Both the position numbers and the translations under genes were made by a program. This document shows, piece after piece, positions 11,886 to 24,230 of a DNA stretch of 64,000 nt. The notes below the pieces were generated by a model, which saw only the letters and a list, made by a program, of their open reading frames with translations, ran no database searches and was not told the origin of the DNA. The first letter of the stretch is position 1. Every line of letters starts with the position of its first letter. This stretch comes from Bos javanicus (lineage: Eukaryota; Chordata; Mammalia; Artiodactyla; Bovidae), in assembly GCF_032452875.1 (NCBI RefSeq), contig NC_083876.1, positions 23,286,001 to 23,350,000 of the forward strand. Reading direction: 5' to 3'.

Positions 11886-12327
11886 CACACACAATACACA
11901 CATACACAGTGAAGTATTACTCAGCCTTAAAAAAGAGTGAAATAATGCCATTTGCACCATCCAATGGAGGGACCCAGAGTTATCATACTAAACAAAAGTA
12001 AGTCAGAGAGAGAAAGACAAGTACTATACGATATCACTTACATGTGGAACCTAAAATATGACCCAAACAGAAACAGAGTCACAGACATAGAGAACAGACT
12101 TGCGGTTGTCAAGAGGGATGGGTTGGGGGCGGGAAAGATTGGGAGTTTGGGATTAGCAGATGAAAACTATTTTAATATTATTCTCTACTTCAGAAAATGC
12201 TTAAAAGAAGTCTTCTAAATATATGACAAAAATTGTTTTTTCCTGAAGTATCTGCAAGCTAAGTAGCCAACACGATCCCTCATCATTACCAAATAATTGA
12301 GTGCATTACAAACAAAAATATTCTGCT

Positions 12328-12588
12328 GCTGCTGCTAAGTCACTTCAGTCGTGTCCAGCTCTGTGCGACCCCACAGACGGCAGCCCGCCAAGCTCCTCCT
12401 TCCCTGGGATTCTCCAGACAAGAACACTGGAGTAGGTTGCCAATTCCTTCTCCAATGCATGCATGCATGCTGAGTCGCTTCAGTCGCATCCTACTCTGTG
12501 AGACCCCGTGGACAGCAGCCCACCAGGCTCCTCTGTCCACAGGATTCTCTAGGCAAGAATACTGGAGTGGGTTGCCATTTCCTTCTCC
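12328..12588 (-). mobile_element. BOV-A2 SINE with 13-bp target duplication
   Basis: Reverse dimeric Bov-A: starts ctgctgctaagtcacttcag, second monomer after the gcatgcatgcatgc linker (12456-12471), ends ttgccatttccttctcc. aaaatattctgct is present at 12315-12327 and 12589-12601; its last GCT overlaps the element's own CTG repeat. Confidence 0.92.
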
Positions 12589-12689
12589 AAAATATTCTGC
12601 TACATAATTATAACTACAACCAGAAAATTAATATTGATACACTGCTATCATGAAATCTTCAGACATCATTCACATTTCACTATACCTCC

Positions 12690-13980
12690 TTCATAACAAA
12701 AGAGTCCACTGTTTTTAGCTGTCATGTTCCTTAGTCCTCTTCAGTCTGAAACATTTCCTCAGTCTTTCCTTGACTTCCCATGACCTTAATGCTTTTGAAG
12801 TTACAGGTGTTTTTGTAAACTGTTCTATGATGTAAGTTGGTAGGTTTGACTGGTAGGTTCGACTCGATGTAGATGTGACTGGTGTTTCCTCGTGATCCCA
12901 TTCAGACTATCCATCTTGGTCAAGAATACCCCACAAGTGATTCTAGCTGCTTCTCCTTGCGTCCTTTCAGGTGGCGCCATTCCTGCTTTGTCCCATTACT
13001 GACAATGTTCCCTTTGATCATTTGATTAATGTGATCTTTTTTCTCTTTGTAATGAACAATTATTTTATGGGAAGATTCTCCAAAACTGAAAAAACCCTGT
13101 TCCTCCATTCAACTTTAAATTTATTCATATCACTGTGGACTTGTGTTTATCATTTCATTAAATAGGTTCTGTTTAGTCTGTTGCAAACATTATTTAATGC
13201 TTAAAATGTCCCAGAATTGGCCAGTGGGAGCCTCTTCAAGCTGGTTTCTATGTCCTTTCGACACATCGCCATCATCCTTTGAGCACTTCCTGATTTTGTG
13301 GGACAGGATGTTCCAAGCTCATCGTTTGCTTATCCTGGCCCAGCCCTGGAAACAGCAATTTTTCTAAGGAGTTCTGATTCCTTTTCTGGCAGAGAACAGC
13401 ATTTAGATCAGAGTGCTGAGTGTACTCCTTGTTACTGGGGTGTCGCTGCTGCCAAGCCAACTCAATAGACAGAATTAGAGAATATGTGTGTGTACATACA
13501 TACTTCTTACATCCTTCCCAGGTGACACTAATGGCAAAGAACCCGCCTGCCAATGCAGGATATGTAAGAGAAACAGGTTCGATCCCTGCTTGGGGAAGAT
13601 CTCCTGGAAGAGGGTATGACAACCCACTCCAGTGTTCTTGCCTGGAGAATCCCATGGACAAGAATGGCAGGCTACAGTCCACAGGGTCAGAGAGAGTCAG
13701 CCATGACTAAAGCAACCTAGCACGCAAGCATGCACACATACAGATACACACACACATATATATATTTCTATAACTATACATTCATCTGTCTATACATGGC
13801 AAACCATAAATTCACACTAATACCTGCAATTCCAACACCACCACAGAATTCATCCTCGTGTTCTCCCCCCGGTTTTCCCATTTGTGACAATCTTCTCCTA
13901 GAGTAAGAAACCACACTCCCATAATGCTTCATACATTTCCTTACTTGATCAGCCTTCTTGTATGAAATCAATCCTGTCCC
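12690..13980. mobile_element. Ancient L1-type (L1M) remnant, split by a SINE
   Basis: Contains segments I associate with old mammalian L1 elements: 'cagaattggccagtgggagc', 'ttcaagctggtttctatgtc', 'tgagcacttcctga', 'ctactggggtgtcgctgctg'-like sequence, then after the SINE 'acactaatacctgcaattcc' and 'acaatcttctcctag'. Orientation within the parent element and subfamily were not established. Confidence 0.5.
13511..13725 (+). mobile_element. Bov-tA SINE
   Basis: Forward copy: tRNA head (caggtgacactaatggcaaa), gttcgatccctgcttgggga, Bov-A part ending agagagtcagccatgactaa. It splits the older L1-type remnant. Followed by a CA/TA-rich run (13728-13768). Confidence 0.88.
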
Positions 13981-13984
13981 CTCC

Positions 13985-14377
13985 CTGCGTACACGCCCCA
14001 TTTCCTTCGCCAAGGCGCCAGTCTCTGAAGTGGGCAGCCCTCCCCCACAGATGGCCCCCCTGGGGCTCTGACACCGGGTGCTGGACCGTTCTCTTACTGG
14101 ATCCTCCCTTCCACCTGCTTGGCTCACACCTGAGCCAGGCTGCCCTCCACCCCGCCCAGGCTCCAAAACCCTTTGCTGGGCCCCCCAGGCCTTTTAATCA
14201 GAGACAGGAGGAGCATGAAGCAGAGAGAGGATACAGCCTGACTGCTGCTCAAATTGTTGAGGAGCAGAAAAAACTGGTGATGGATGTGCAAAAAGAAGCT
14301 ACAATTACCCACAGCTGCTGGGGAAATACCAACCTAGATCCCATCTTTACAGATGAAGGATTTTTATTCCTTTGTGT
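13985..14377. other. GC-rich segment without assignment
   Basis: Distinctly GC-richer than its surroundings (about 14000-14200). A plus-strand open frame crosses it. Its stretch EEHEAERGYSLTAAQIVEEQ (about 14210-14270) looks protein-like, but the frame enters a SINE and has no homologue I can name. It may be a continuation of the old L1-type element. Confidence 0.35.
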
Positions 14378-14595
14378 GCATGTGTGCATGCTCAGTTGCT
14401 TCAGTTGTGTCCGGCTCTTTGTGACTCCATGGACTGTAGCCTACCAGGCTCCCCTGTCCACAGGATTCTCCAGGCAAGAATCCTGGAGTGGGTTGCTATG
14501 TCTTCCTCAAGGGGATCTTCCCAACCCAGGGACTGAAACCAGGTCTCCTGAGTTGCAGGCAGATTCTTTACCATCTGAGCCACCAGGGAAGCTCT
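14378..14595 (-). mobile_element. Bov-tA SINE
   Basis: Reverse copy: Bov-A from gtgcatgctcagttgcttc, tRNA head ending accatctgagccaccaggga. Confidence 0.9.
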
Positions 14596-14834
14596 TTTAT
14601 CCCTTTGCTTATTGTAATTGCAGAAATTAGTTTCTTAATTTCTTATCTTTCACTTTTGTCATTGTTTTTCATGTATTTATAGTAAAACAAGTTGATTTTT
14701 CTGTCAGATTTCATACATTTAAGTATACAAAGTCTTCCTTCATCAATCATGCGCCTGTATTTTAATTTTTTTCTTTTTGGTTTGGTCCAGTTCTTTTTTT
14801 TTTCAGTTTATTTATTATTTTTAAATTTTACTCT

Positions 14835-15170
14835 TTATGTATTTATTTTTGGCTGTACTGGGCCTTTGTTGCTGTGTGGGCTTTTCACCAGTTGCGGCAA
14901 ATGGAGGCTACTCTCTACTTGCAGTGTGCGGGCTTCTCACTATGGCAGCTTCTCTTGTTGCAGAATCTGGGCTCTCGGGCACAAGGGCTTTAGTAGTTGC
15001 AGCACCTGAGTTCGCAGTTGTGGTTCTTGGGCTCTAGAGCACAGGTTCAGTATTTGTGAGGCATGGGACAAACTGCTCCACGGCATGTGGAATCCTCCCG
15101 GACCAGGGATCAAGCCTGTGTCTCCTGAACTGGCAGGCAGACTCTTTACCACTGAGCTACCAGGGAAGCC
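14835..15170 (-). mobile_element. CHR-type tRNA-Glu SINE, near full length
   Basis: Reverse cetartiodactyl CHR element of about 335 bp: starts tgtatttatttttggctgta, contains gttgcagcacctgagttcgc and ccggaccagggatcaagcct, and ends with the tRNA head ctttaccactgagctaccag. Confidence 0.85.
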
Positions 15171-15429
15171 TGGTCTAGTTCTTTGAATCTATTGGAAATG
15201 ACAGCAGAGCCTGTGATATGAGGATCTAATAATCCATGTCATACTTCTCCAAATATCACCTCTTCTGGTATAACTACCCTTTGATTTCATTAATATCTTT
15301 TGTCTTTTGGTCCCTACTTTTATTTTTTCCCTCTAAATTAGCAGTCTACGCTGATTGAAAGTCCTTCTTTACTCAGCTAGATTTTATCTGTTCTGCCAAC
15401 CATTCTTAACTCCCTAGCCTTTTTGCTCT

Positions 15430-16425
15430 TTCCGTCACACCCTTGCAGAAAACCACCAAATCTAAATCAATCCATCTGCCTCCTCTTTCCCTCAAGCCCT
15501 GCCGCAGAGCGCTCTTTGAGACAGGAGCTCAACCAAGCGTGTTAGATCCATTAAAACCTCACAGCCTCCCCATCGTCAGCCAGGTCCTCACAATTCAGCA
15601 TGACACCCGCAAGGACCTCCTATTGATTTCTCTGAGATTGACCACAAGAGCTACTTCGTTGTTCCCCATCCCTTATCCCCACGGCTCTACACTCTCATCA
15701 GACTCAGACATCATTTTTCACTTGGAAGACAAAATAGAGACTTTCAGCTGTAAGCTCTCCACCTAGAAACCTCCTCCCATTATTCACTATTCATCCATGA
15801 ATAAGGCCCCAGTATCTCCGTCTTCAAGCGCAGTTTGCTCTCACGCTGTCACTCTCGGACCACTTCCCGGTCTCCTTCACCATCTCCTATTTCTGCTTCT
15901 TTAGCCCTTAAATGCTGGCACTCTTCAGGCTAGAAACAGTTTTCTTTCTCACTTTCATGCCCGGTGAAGGTCTTGGGACCCAGCTTTGTTCCCATCCTTG
16001 GACTCATTTTCAAGGCTCAATTTGCTTCAGCTTCTGCAGAATATCTGATCAGTTAGCTTTATCTCCCGTTTTTGGTCCCATCCTTTCCTCTTGGCATTTG
16101 CTCAACTAGTTCAGCTTGAGGATGATCTCGTTTCCAACTCTGGATCATCTTTAAAGGATTCATTTAGGCCTCCCTCCAATGCCCCCAGCTCCTCTTCCCA
16201 ACTAGGCCAGCTCCTAATTGCTTATCACAGACCATGCAAGTGTTACCTCCTCTTGGAAATATTTCCTGACCAACATTCGGGCTGAGCTGGAATGTCTCAA
16301 ATCCCACAGGCCCTTGCTGCTTTTCTGTAACATAATACTTATCATATTGTCATATAATTTTTCACTTTCCTATATGTTTGTCCTATTAGATTATAAACTC
16401 TTAAGTCAGGAATTCTGCATTGCTC
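15430..16425 (+). mobile_element. L2-like remnant
   Basis: Pyrimidine-rich, diverged sequence. The last 200 bp have the L2 3' layout: tcctcttggaaatatttcct followed by gaccaacattc, 'cacaggcccttgctg' and 'attagattataaactcttaa'. The earlier part is assigned only by composition and continuity. Confidence 0.5.
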
Positions 16426-16429
16426 ATAG

Positions 16430-17271
16430 GAGAAAAAAAAAACAAAGAAGAAGGAAACAAGGAGCTATAGCATGAAAGCAGAAAAGGGAAAGTTAGTTTA
16501 GACATGATTTGGCACTAGCTAACCCAATGTTGGGGAAAACATTACAGCAAAAAACCTGGGCCAGAGAACACTCAGGTGCTATGTGGTCGACGTATATAAT
16601 TTTGGGGGTCTTCTGAAAATGACAAGGCCAAGGAACAGACAAAAGGAACCACAAATTATGGGGAAAGTCCCTGGAAAAGCACAGTACCAGAGCCAATGCC
16701 CAGTTCTAGGACTTGGAGTACTTGCTCCTAACAGACCTGCCATTTGAATTCTTAGCGTTAACCTGGGGGCAAAAGGTTTTAATGATGGCAAAAGACTTCA
16801 GAAATAATGAGAGAACCAACTGACAGCTCCAAGAATTACTACGTCCGAGAAAGAATCACAGATTATTATAAGATCACATCAGGTAAATAGTTTAATCACC
16901 CTGGGCTTCATTCTGGTTTAACTTAGAAATAAAACTAGGATGAGACAGTCTATAGGTTAGGAAGGACCCAGCGGAAAGTCAGGGGCCTTCTGACTTAAAA
17001 GCAATTTATGATTAAAGTAAAAAATTTTTAATTGAGGTTAGAAGAGAAAGGTAGATTTCCAACTTCCTCTGGTCATCAACTTCCAAAAGTAAGAGTTTTG
17101 AGGTGTTTGTTTTATATATAATATCCTATCACTGCTAACAGGCATGACATTTTTCATTGCGTAACTACTTGATTTTGCTCTGCAGTGATAATCTTGTGAA
17201 TTCATTTTGCTTACTGCAGACGATATTTAAAGCTCTATTTTTAGTCTCAGTCCTCCTGAGGAGTGAAAATT
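16430..17271. other. Intron sequence, no recognised element
   Basis: A-rich tract at 16432-16460; the rest is mixed-composition sequence in which I recognise nothing. Confidence 0.45.
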
Positions 17272-17850
17272 AGTGTGGTAGACAGATTTCTATCATCTTG
17301 GGACAGATGGTCCCAAGATTTCCCACCTCTCTGATGTTCACATCCTGAATCAGCCCTAGGACTGTGCACGGACTGTACTCCAGGTGAATGACACTGGAAA
17401 GTTCGGCTGGCCTGCAGATAGGAAGATTATCTGGGTGGGTCCATACTCTTAAGATTTATTTAGAGAATTTCTCCAGCAGCTCAAAGAAGGGGAAGTCAGA
17501 GGCTCAAGGAGTGAGAAGGACTCCAAGCACTACTGCGAATCTAGAGGACACCAAGTGGCAAGGAATAACAGTTACATCCAGCAGCTGAGAGCAGTCTCCA
17601 TCTGACAGCCAACACGGAAATGGGGACCTCAGTTCTACAATCGCAAGGAACTGAACTCTGCCAACAAGAGTCACCTTGGGAGCAGATTAGTCCCACGATT
17701 TAGGCTTTCTGATACCCTAAACATAGACCCAACCACACCATGCCAGAAATCTGACCTTCAGGACTGTTAGCTAATAAATGGATGTTGTCTTAATCAGCTA
17801 AGTTTGTAGTAATTTGTGACACAGCAATACAACCCTGAAACAAACAGTAT
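17272..17850 (+). mobile_element. MLT1-type MaLR LTR
   Basis: Begins tgtggtagacagatttctat and follows the MLT1 order: 'attatctgggtgggtccata', 'agaatttctccagcagctc'-like middle, 'aaatctgaccttcaggactg', ttagctaataaatggatg polyadenylation region, then cagctaagtttgtagtaatt and tgtgacacagcaatac. Strongly diverged, so an old insertion shared beyond ruminants. Confidence 0.75.
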
Positions 17851-18448
17851 GTATACTAAAAAGTGAAATTCAGATGCTCATTCCATATTTATCATTGATT
17901 CATATTTATTTTATGAAAGACATGATACAGTGCTTGATGCCAGGGAAAATACAAGAGGACTATCCACACAGCTGAACAGCTCTGTTTTCACTCTGGGACC
18001 CAATCATCAATGCACAGCATTATTTAGCAGAGATGGCTGTAGTTTCCAGAAATCAAAAGTGACTACTAAGATAGGTAATATTCTTCCAAATGGCAGTACC
18101 TTGATAGCTATTATAACTAGATTTTTAGAATTCCAAAACGAAGCACTGGCAGTATTCTCTGAAAAAACGCAGATACAGTGTACTAATATTCTAAGATACT
18201 ATGTGAGAAAACAGGAATATTTGGGCAGTAAAATGGACCATACATTTGAGGAATAAAGAATTCCTTTTTTTGCAGCTTACTTTAGAAATAACAACAACTA
18301 CCTCATTATAACTTACTTTTCATCTCATCTAATGCTATATGATGGATATTTTAAGAAATTTTATTTCAGGTCAACAACTGCCTTGAGGAAGGGGTGAAGG
18401 TAATGGGAGCGGGCTGAAGGCCAAAGGGGACTTCAATATTATCCTCAA
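17851..18448. other. Intron sequence, no recognised element
   Basis: A plus-strand open frame of 108 codons (17930-18256) starts inside AT-rich sequence. It has no domain I know and no supporting signals; I treat it as chance. Confidence 0.4.
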
Positions 18449-19985
18449 TTTTTTTTAATTTAAATTTATTTATTTTAATTGGAGGCTAATTACTTTACAA
18501 TATTCTATTGGTTTTGCCATACGTCAACATGAATCCACCACGGGTGTACACGTGTTCCCCATCCTGAATCCCTCTCCCACCTCCCTCCCCATACCATTCC
18601 TCTGGGTCATCCCAGTGCACCAGCCCCAAGCATCCTGTATCCTGCATCGAACCTGAACTGGAGATTCGTTTCTTATATGATAATATACATGTTTCAATGC
18701 CATTCTCCCAAATCATCCCACCCTCTCCCTCTCCCACAGAGTCCAAAAGACTGTTCTATACATCTATGTCTCTTTTGCTGTCTCGCATACAGGGTTATTG
18801 TTACCATCTTTCTAAATTCCATATATATGCATTACTATACTGTATTGGTGTTTTTCTTTCTGGCTTACTTCACTCTGTATAATAGGCTCCAGTTTCATCC
18901 ACCTCATTAGAACGGATTCAAATGTATTCTTTTTAATGGCCGAGTAATACTCCATTGTGTATATGTACCACAGCTTGCTTATCCATTCATCTGCTGATGG
19001 ACATCTAGGTTGCTTCCATGTCCTGGCTATTATAAACAGTGCTGCGATGAACATTGGGGTACACGTGTCTCTTTCAATTCTGGTTTGCTCAGTGCGTATG
19101 CCCAGCAGTGGGATTGCTGGGTCATAAGGCAGTTCTATTTCCAGTTTTTTCAGGAATCTCCACACTATTCTCCATAGTGGCTGTACTAGTTTGCATTCTC
19201 ACCAACAGTGTAAGAGGGTTCCCTTTTCTCCACACCCTCGCCAGCATTTATTGCTTATAGACTTTTGGTTAGCAGCCATTCTGACTGCCGTGAGATGGTA
19301 CCTCATTGTGGTTTTGATTTGCATTTCTCTGATAATGAGTGGTGTTGCGCATCTTTTCATGTGTTTGTTAGCCATCTGTATGTCTTCTTTGGAGAAATGT
19401 CTATTTAGTTCTTTGGCCCATTTTTTGATTGGGCCATTTATTTTTCTGGAATTGAGCTGCAGGAGTTGCTTGTATATTTTTGAGATTAGTTGTTTGTCAG
19501 TTGCTTCATTTGCTATTATTTTCTCCCATTCTGAAGGCTGTCTTTTCACCTTGCTTATAGCTTCCTTTGATGTGCAGAAGGTTTTAAGTTTAATTAGGTC
19601 CCATTTGTTTATTTTTGCTTTTATTTCCAATATTCTGGGAGGTGGGTCATAGAGGATCCTGCTGTGATGTACGTCGGACAGTGTTTTGCCTATGTTCTCC
19701 TCTAGGAGTTTCATAGTTTCTGGTCTTATGTTTAGATCTTTAATCCATTTTGAGTTTATTTTTGTGTATGGTGTTAGAAAGTGTTCTAGTTTCATTCTTT
19801 TACAAGTGGTTGACCAGTTTTCCCAGCACCACTTGTTAAAGAGATTGTCTTTAATCCATTGTATATTCTTGCTTCCTTTGTCAAAGATAAGGTGTCCATA
19901 GGTGCATGGATTTATCTCTGGGCTTTCTATTTTGTTCCATTGATCTATATTTCTGTCTTTGTGCCAGTGCCATACTGTAAATCAA
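18449..19985 (-). mobile_element. Young L1-BT-like 3' end, 5'-truncated
   Basis: Reverse L1 of about 1.5 kb: A-rich 3' tail at 18449-18480, 3' UTR, then the ORF2 C-terminus. Minus-strand frame 19795-19199 reads 198 codons ([15 protein letters not shown]..., [19 protein letters not shown]...), ending at a TGA where the family has TGG (HCW|WECKL). The same frame resumes and ends at 18812 (ARTWKQPRCPS, MEYYSAIKKN). With a single nonsense change in about 330 codons it is relatively young. It lacks endonuclease and reverse transcriptase and cannot be autonomous. Confidence 0.93.
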
Positions 19986-20558
19986 ATGGTGGGTATGGGT
20001 AATTAGTCTTTGCAATTTTCCTACATTTTGACTTTTTTCAAGAAATGATTTTATTTCACATCTTTAAGAGAAAAGTTAATTAAATGAAAAAATAAATACA
20101 TTTCTTTTTGAGCAGAAGAAGAATGATTTTTTTCAGGCTTGGACAGCTATTTAGTAGTAGAAGCAGGACAAAGACCCTGATTTTGCGACACTTAGAGCAG
20201 TCCCCTTCCACATTACTGTGAGATGTAAACTCCTTCTAAACACTAATATAAAGGGTTAACCTGTATTATACACCATTCGCATCTACAGCCAGGTGACCAG
20301 CAAGAGAGGAGATGAGGTAGAGCCCAGGTGATCAGGTCATGTGCAATCAGGGTTTCTTATTCACAGGAAAGAGGTCTGGGGCCAATCTAAACAAAAATAG
20401 CTCAACATATGTCATGATGAAAGAGAAAAGCCATGGGCTAATGATGAAGGTAGGGGAGTTGACGATTGAGGAAGTAAATCAACTGCCTAACAAGAAGGTC
20501 TGAGACTTATGAGAGGGAGAAACAGAGTGGACGGGACAGTACAAAGATAAGAATTATC
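19986..20558. other. Intron sequence, no recognised element
   Basis: Mixed sequence without recognisable repeats or ORFs; a purine-rich stretch occurs at about 20280-20540. Confidence 0.45.
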
Positions 20559-20848
20559 AGCCCTGAATATTCACTGGAAGGACTGATGCTGAAGCTGAAG
20601 CTCCAATTCTTTGGCCACCTGATGTGAACAACTCACTCACTGGAAAAGACTCTGATGCTGGGAAAGATTGAAGGTGGGAGGAGAAGGGGACAACAGAGGA
20701 TGAGATGGTTGGATGGCATCACTGACTCGATGGGCATGGGTTTGAGTAAACTCCAGGAGTTGCTGATGGACAGGGAAGCCTGGCGTGCTGCAGTCCATGG
20801 AGTCGCAAAGAGTCGGACACAACTGAGCGACTGGACTGAACTGAACTG
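20559..20848 (+). mobile_element. BovB 3'-end fragment
   Basis: Forward, about 290 bp: from ctgaatattcactggaagga to the gactggactgaactgaactg tail. An open frame reading [20 protein letters not shown] is residual BovB. Confidence 0.9.
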
Positions 20849-21512
20849 GGAACTAATGTTACTTTTTGTGACATTCCTCTTGGCTCAACTCTCTCTTTGC
20901 CAGAAAACAAATCTTTAAAGTAGTAGAACTATAGCATAAAAACCATGTTTTAATAATTTGTTCAAGCATATTAGTAAGTTTGGTTCTCTCTTTCCATGAC
21001 CTTTGCATTAATAATATTTAATTATTAATTCTATTACTTTTCTAGCCTCTATACATTTTCCATTTTTCTTGTAGTTAGTCCTCTGATTTCAAAGGAGTTA
21101 CTTAAATATTATACTGTAATGAATGAAAATACAATAAAGTTACATATGTTGATCTCACAGTTTAGGACACCAGTGTATGGAACTGAAGTATATAATCATA
21201 TAATGAGTAAACCATATCATACCTTTTGGGCTCCATATTCTAGAACAGTATTGGATAGGAAGAGAAGTTTTAGTCATAGCTACAAAACTCTAGGTCAGGC
21301 AATTAAATTTTCTAGTTTCAGTAACTCACAAAGAAGAAAGAAGATTTGCTCTAGAATGACAGTAAGCTGTGTCTCACTATTCTCTGTGTCTAGGATATTG
21401 TTTTTCCAATCCTGAGATTTCAACAGAATTTTCCAACTACAGGAAGTGTGAATGAAGAAAGTCTCCTTTCAGAGAGAATAGACCTTAAAAAAACATACAC
21501 ATATATTTTATA
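20849..21512. other. Intron sequence, no recognised element
   Basis: AT-rich. A 98-codon plus-strand open frame (21119-21415) resembles no family I know and is probably chance. Confidence 0.4.
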
Positions 21513-22436
21513 GGGCCTTCCCTAGCGGTTCAGTGGTTAAGACTTCACCTTCCAAAGCAGAGAGTGTGGGTTTGATCCCTGGTTAGGGAAAGTGAAAGAG
21601 GAGAGTGAAAAAGTGCTTAAAGCTCAACATTCAGAGAACTAAAATCATGGCATCTGGTCCCATCACTTCATGGTAAATAGATGTGGAAACAGTGAAAACA
21701 GTGTCAGACTTTATTTTTGGGGGCTCCAAAATCACTACAGATGGTGACTGCAGCCACGAAATTAAAAGACACTTACTCCTTGGAAGAAAAGTTATGACCA
21801 ACCTAGATAGCATATTCAAAAGCAGAGACATTACTTTGCCAACAAAGGTCTGTCTAGTCAAGGCTATGGTTTTTCCTGTGGTCATGTATGGATGTGAGAG
21901 TTGGACTGTGAAGAAAGCTGAGTGCCGAAGAATTGATGCTTTTGAACTGTGGTGTTGGAGAAGACTCTTGAGAGTCCCTTGGACTGCAAGGAGATCCAAC
22001 CAGTCCATTCTAAAGAAGATCAGCCCTGGGATTTCTTTGGAAGGAATGATACTAAAGCTGAAACTCCAGTACTTTGGCCACCTCATGTGAAGAGCTGACT
22101 CACTGGAAAAGACTCTGATGCTGGGAGGGATTGGGGGCAGCAAGAGAAGGGGATGACAGAGGATGAGATGGCTAGATGGCATCACCGACTCGATGGACGT
22201 GAGTTTGAGTGAATTCTGGGAGTTGGTGATGGACAGGGAGGCCTGGTGTGCTGCGATTCATGGGGTCGCAAAGAGTCAGACACGACTGAGCCACTGAACT
22301 GAACTGAAATGAACTGAAGGGAGCTAAATTCCCACATCTCTTGTGGCCAAAATAACAAAACAGAAGCATAAAACAGAAACAATACTGTAACAAATTCAAT
22401 AAAGACTTTTAAAATGGTCCCCATAAAAAAAATAAG
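21513..22436 (+). mobile_element. CHR SINE split in two by BovB
   Basis: The tRNA head (gggccttccctagcggttca ... tttgatccctggttaggga) ends at about 21590. The body resumes at 22319 (gggagctaaattcccacatc, cttgtggccaaaataac) and continues to the 3' tail (caataaagacttttaaaatg, then an A run to 22436). The two halves fit together as one CHR element, with a duplicated aggga/gggag at the junctions. Confidence 0.88.
21591..22318 (+). mobile_element. BovB, 5'-truncated, nested in a CHR SINE
   Basis: Forward BovB 3' region from gaaagaggagagtgaaaaag through the frame reading SDFIFGGSKITTDGDCSHEI, LGRKVMTNLDS, CESWTVKKAE and [20 protein letters not shown] to the gaactgaactgaaatgaactg tail. A 135-codon frame (21683-22090) persists, suggesting modest decay. 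Confidence 0.92.
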
Positions 22437-24230
22437 ATATGCTTTATAGAATTTTCTACTGTCAATTTTGTCCCGTTTTCCTGGAACTTTCAGGCACATA
22501 GTTAAGAATCAGGTCATGTGGGTCATTACATAAAGAAAAATGAGGGATGACAAGTGGGCAGTCACAGACCTATCAGAGTGTTGGGAGACCATAGAGAACA
22601 TGTCATTGGAACTTTCACTTCTATGCCTGACACCAAATCATGTCAAACACAGGCAAATTCGTAGGCTCTCTGAGTATCTGTTGAAATGAACTGAAATACG
22701 TTTGCATCATGCTTTAAAAAATATCCTTTATTTAGAGAATTTTGGCTGGTGAGATTTTTTTTTTGTTTTTTAAGCAAGTCCTTAGTTTTTCTGACAAGTC
22801 AATGACCTCATTTTCCCCTTTTATATAAATGCTAAGTCTGCCATCATATAAACATAATATTTTCGTTCCTAAGCTGGAAATAACATCTTCCATTTTGAAT
22901 GACTGGTAGAAAAATGACCCTTCTATTTCCTAAGGTGAAAAATGTTGATTATTATTAATGTTACAAGGATGTATTTTTACCACAGTTGATCATTTTTAAG
23001 AATGTTTCATCAAGCGTAACAATGGACTACTTTTCCTTTTGTTCAATGCATCAGTATTGAACAAACAATGCATCAGTATTGGCACAAACCAATAATATCG
23101 TGATCATTACAAATGTATCGTAAATAAAAATATTTTAAAGAATATGACAGGTTCTTCTACACTGGCCACGCCAACTAATCTGAACCAGCAGCTCTCTTCA
23201 TATGGCTGGTGCAATTCCCATACAGGATGCTGGTTTAGTCATTTCATAAAATATAAGTTATCTATTCTCTATTATTATGGAAATACACAAACTTTGGCCT
23301 TATATATAATTATCTATCACTTACAGGAACAAGACAAACATATCCTATGCTAAATGCTCAGTCAATGAAAAAGAGTTCAATTCTTAACACCCTGGGAAAG
23401 GACATTCTCATTTATTGCAAAATGTCAAATAAGGAAACAGAAAGAATATCTAGTACCTCCAGAAGTGAAAGCCATAGCAAACAATTTTTTTTACAATAAT
23501 TTGAGAGGAAGGAGTGTGCTCTTTCTCAGATCAAAACCTGGCAGTCATTATATCAAAATTCCTACATATTTTCAGTCAATTAATAAGATTTAAAGTGATC
23601 ATAGATTTTTAAGGAATCTTAAAAGGACAGCAAAGATGACTTAATGTTTTAAAAGGAAACCTCTACAGGAAAAGTTTTAAAAGGATGTAGTGGAGAAGAC
23701 ATAAAGAGAAAAAGATAACAGTATTTAAATATCTTTAAAAATATAAGTTTTTAATAGGATACTTACAAAGAGTATGAGTATTTATTTTTAAAATTTCAAT
23801 CAAGAATAACAACTTAGATAAAAGACAAGTGATTAAGGTTTGCATCTGTAAAAGCTATTAAATATTATTGAGTCAGCCAAGAAGTTTGTTCAAGTTGGCT
23901 GACCCAACAAAATGGTTAAGCTTAAGAAAATCATAGAATATGTGTTTAAGGTTTTCTGTGATATTAAAAATTAAGGAAACAAAGCTGCTGACAAATCCAG
24001 GTCTTTCTCAGTCTGTACTATCATTATTCCCAGATATTAGATGGTGAAAAGAAAAGGTACAAAAAAGTTGACAATTTAACTTTGCACAGAAAAAGGCAAC
24101 CTTACCCACCTTGTGTTCATTTCCTTACATGATATTTGCTTCTTCTAAACTCCCCTTTACTAAGAAAGCAGGAGCAAAGACATCAAACATATCTCACAGG
24201 ATAATCTAAAATTACTTAAATCTAAGCTGA

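Larger units (their letters stand above)
11297..12216 (+). mobile_element. L1 3' end interrupted by a SINE
   Basis: L1 ORF2 C-terminus, starting at the 'HMKRC' region and continuing '[14 protein letters not shown]', '[12 protein letters not shown]'. After the SINE at 11679-11885 it resumes at 'SEIMPFA' and runs into the 3' UTR (ggaacctaaaatatgaccc; ttgtcaagagggatgggttg). Decayed. The cut lies in the 'QPKCP...EYYSA' region of ORF2. Confidence 0.85.

Noticed and set aside
13962..14630. 222-codon plus-strand ORF
   Set aside because: Its last third is a Bov-tA SINE and the rest matches no family I know; the one protein-like stretch is noted under the GC-rich segment.
10722..15170. tRNA genes, because of tRNA-like heads in SINEs
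   Set aside because: These are tRNA-Glu-derived SINE heads without intact cloverleafs, each attached to a Bov-A or CHR body.
17930..18256. 108-codon ORF as a small gene
   Set aside because: No domain, no promoter or splice context, and AT-rich surroundings; expected by chance in 64 kb.
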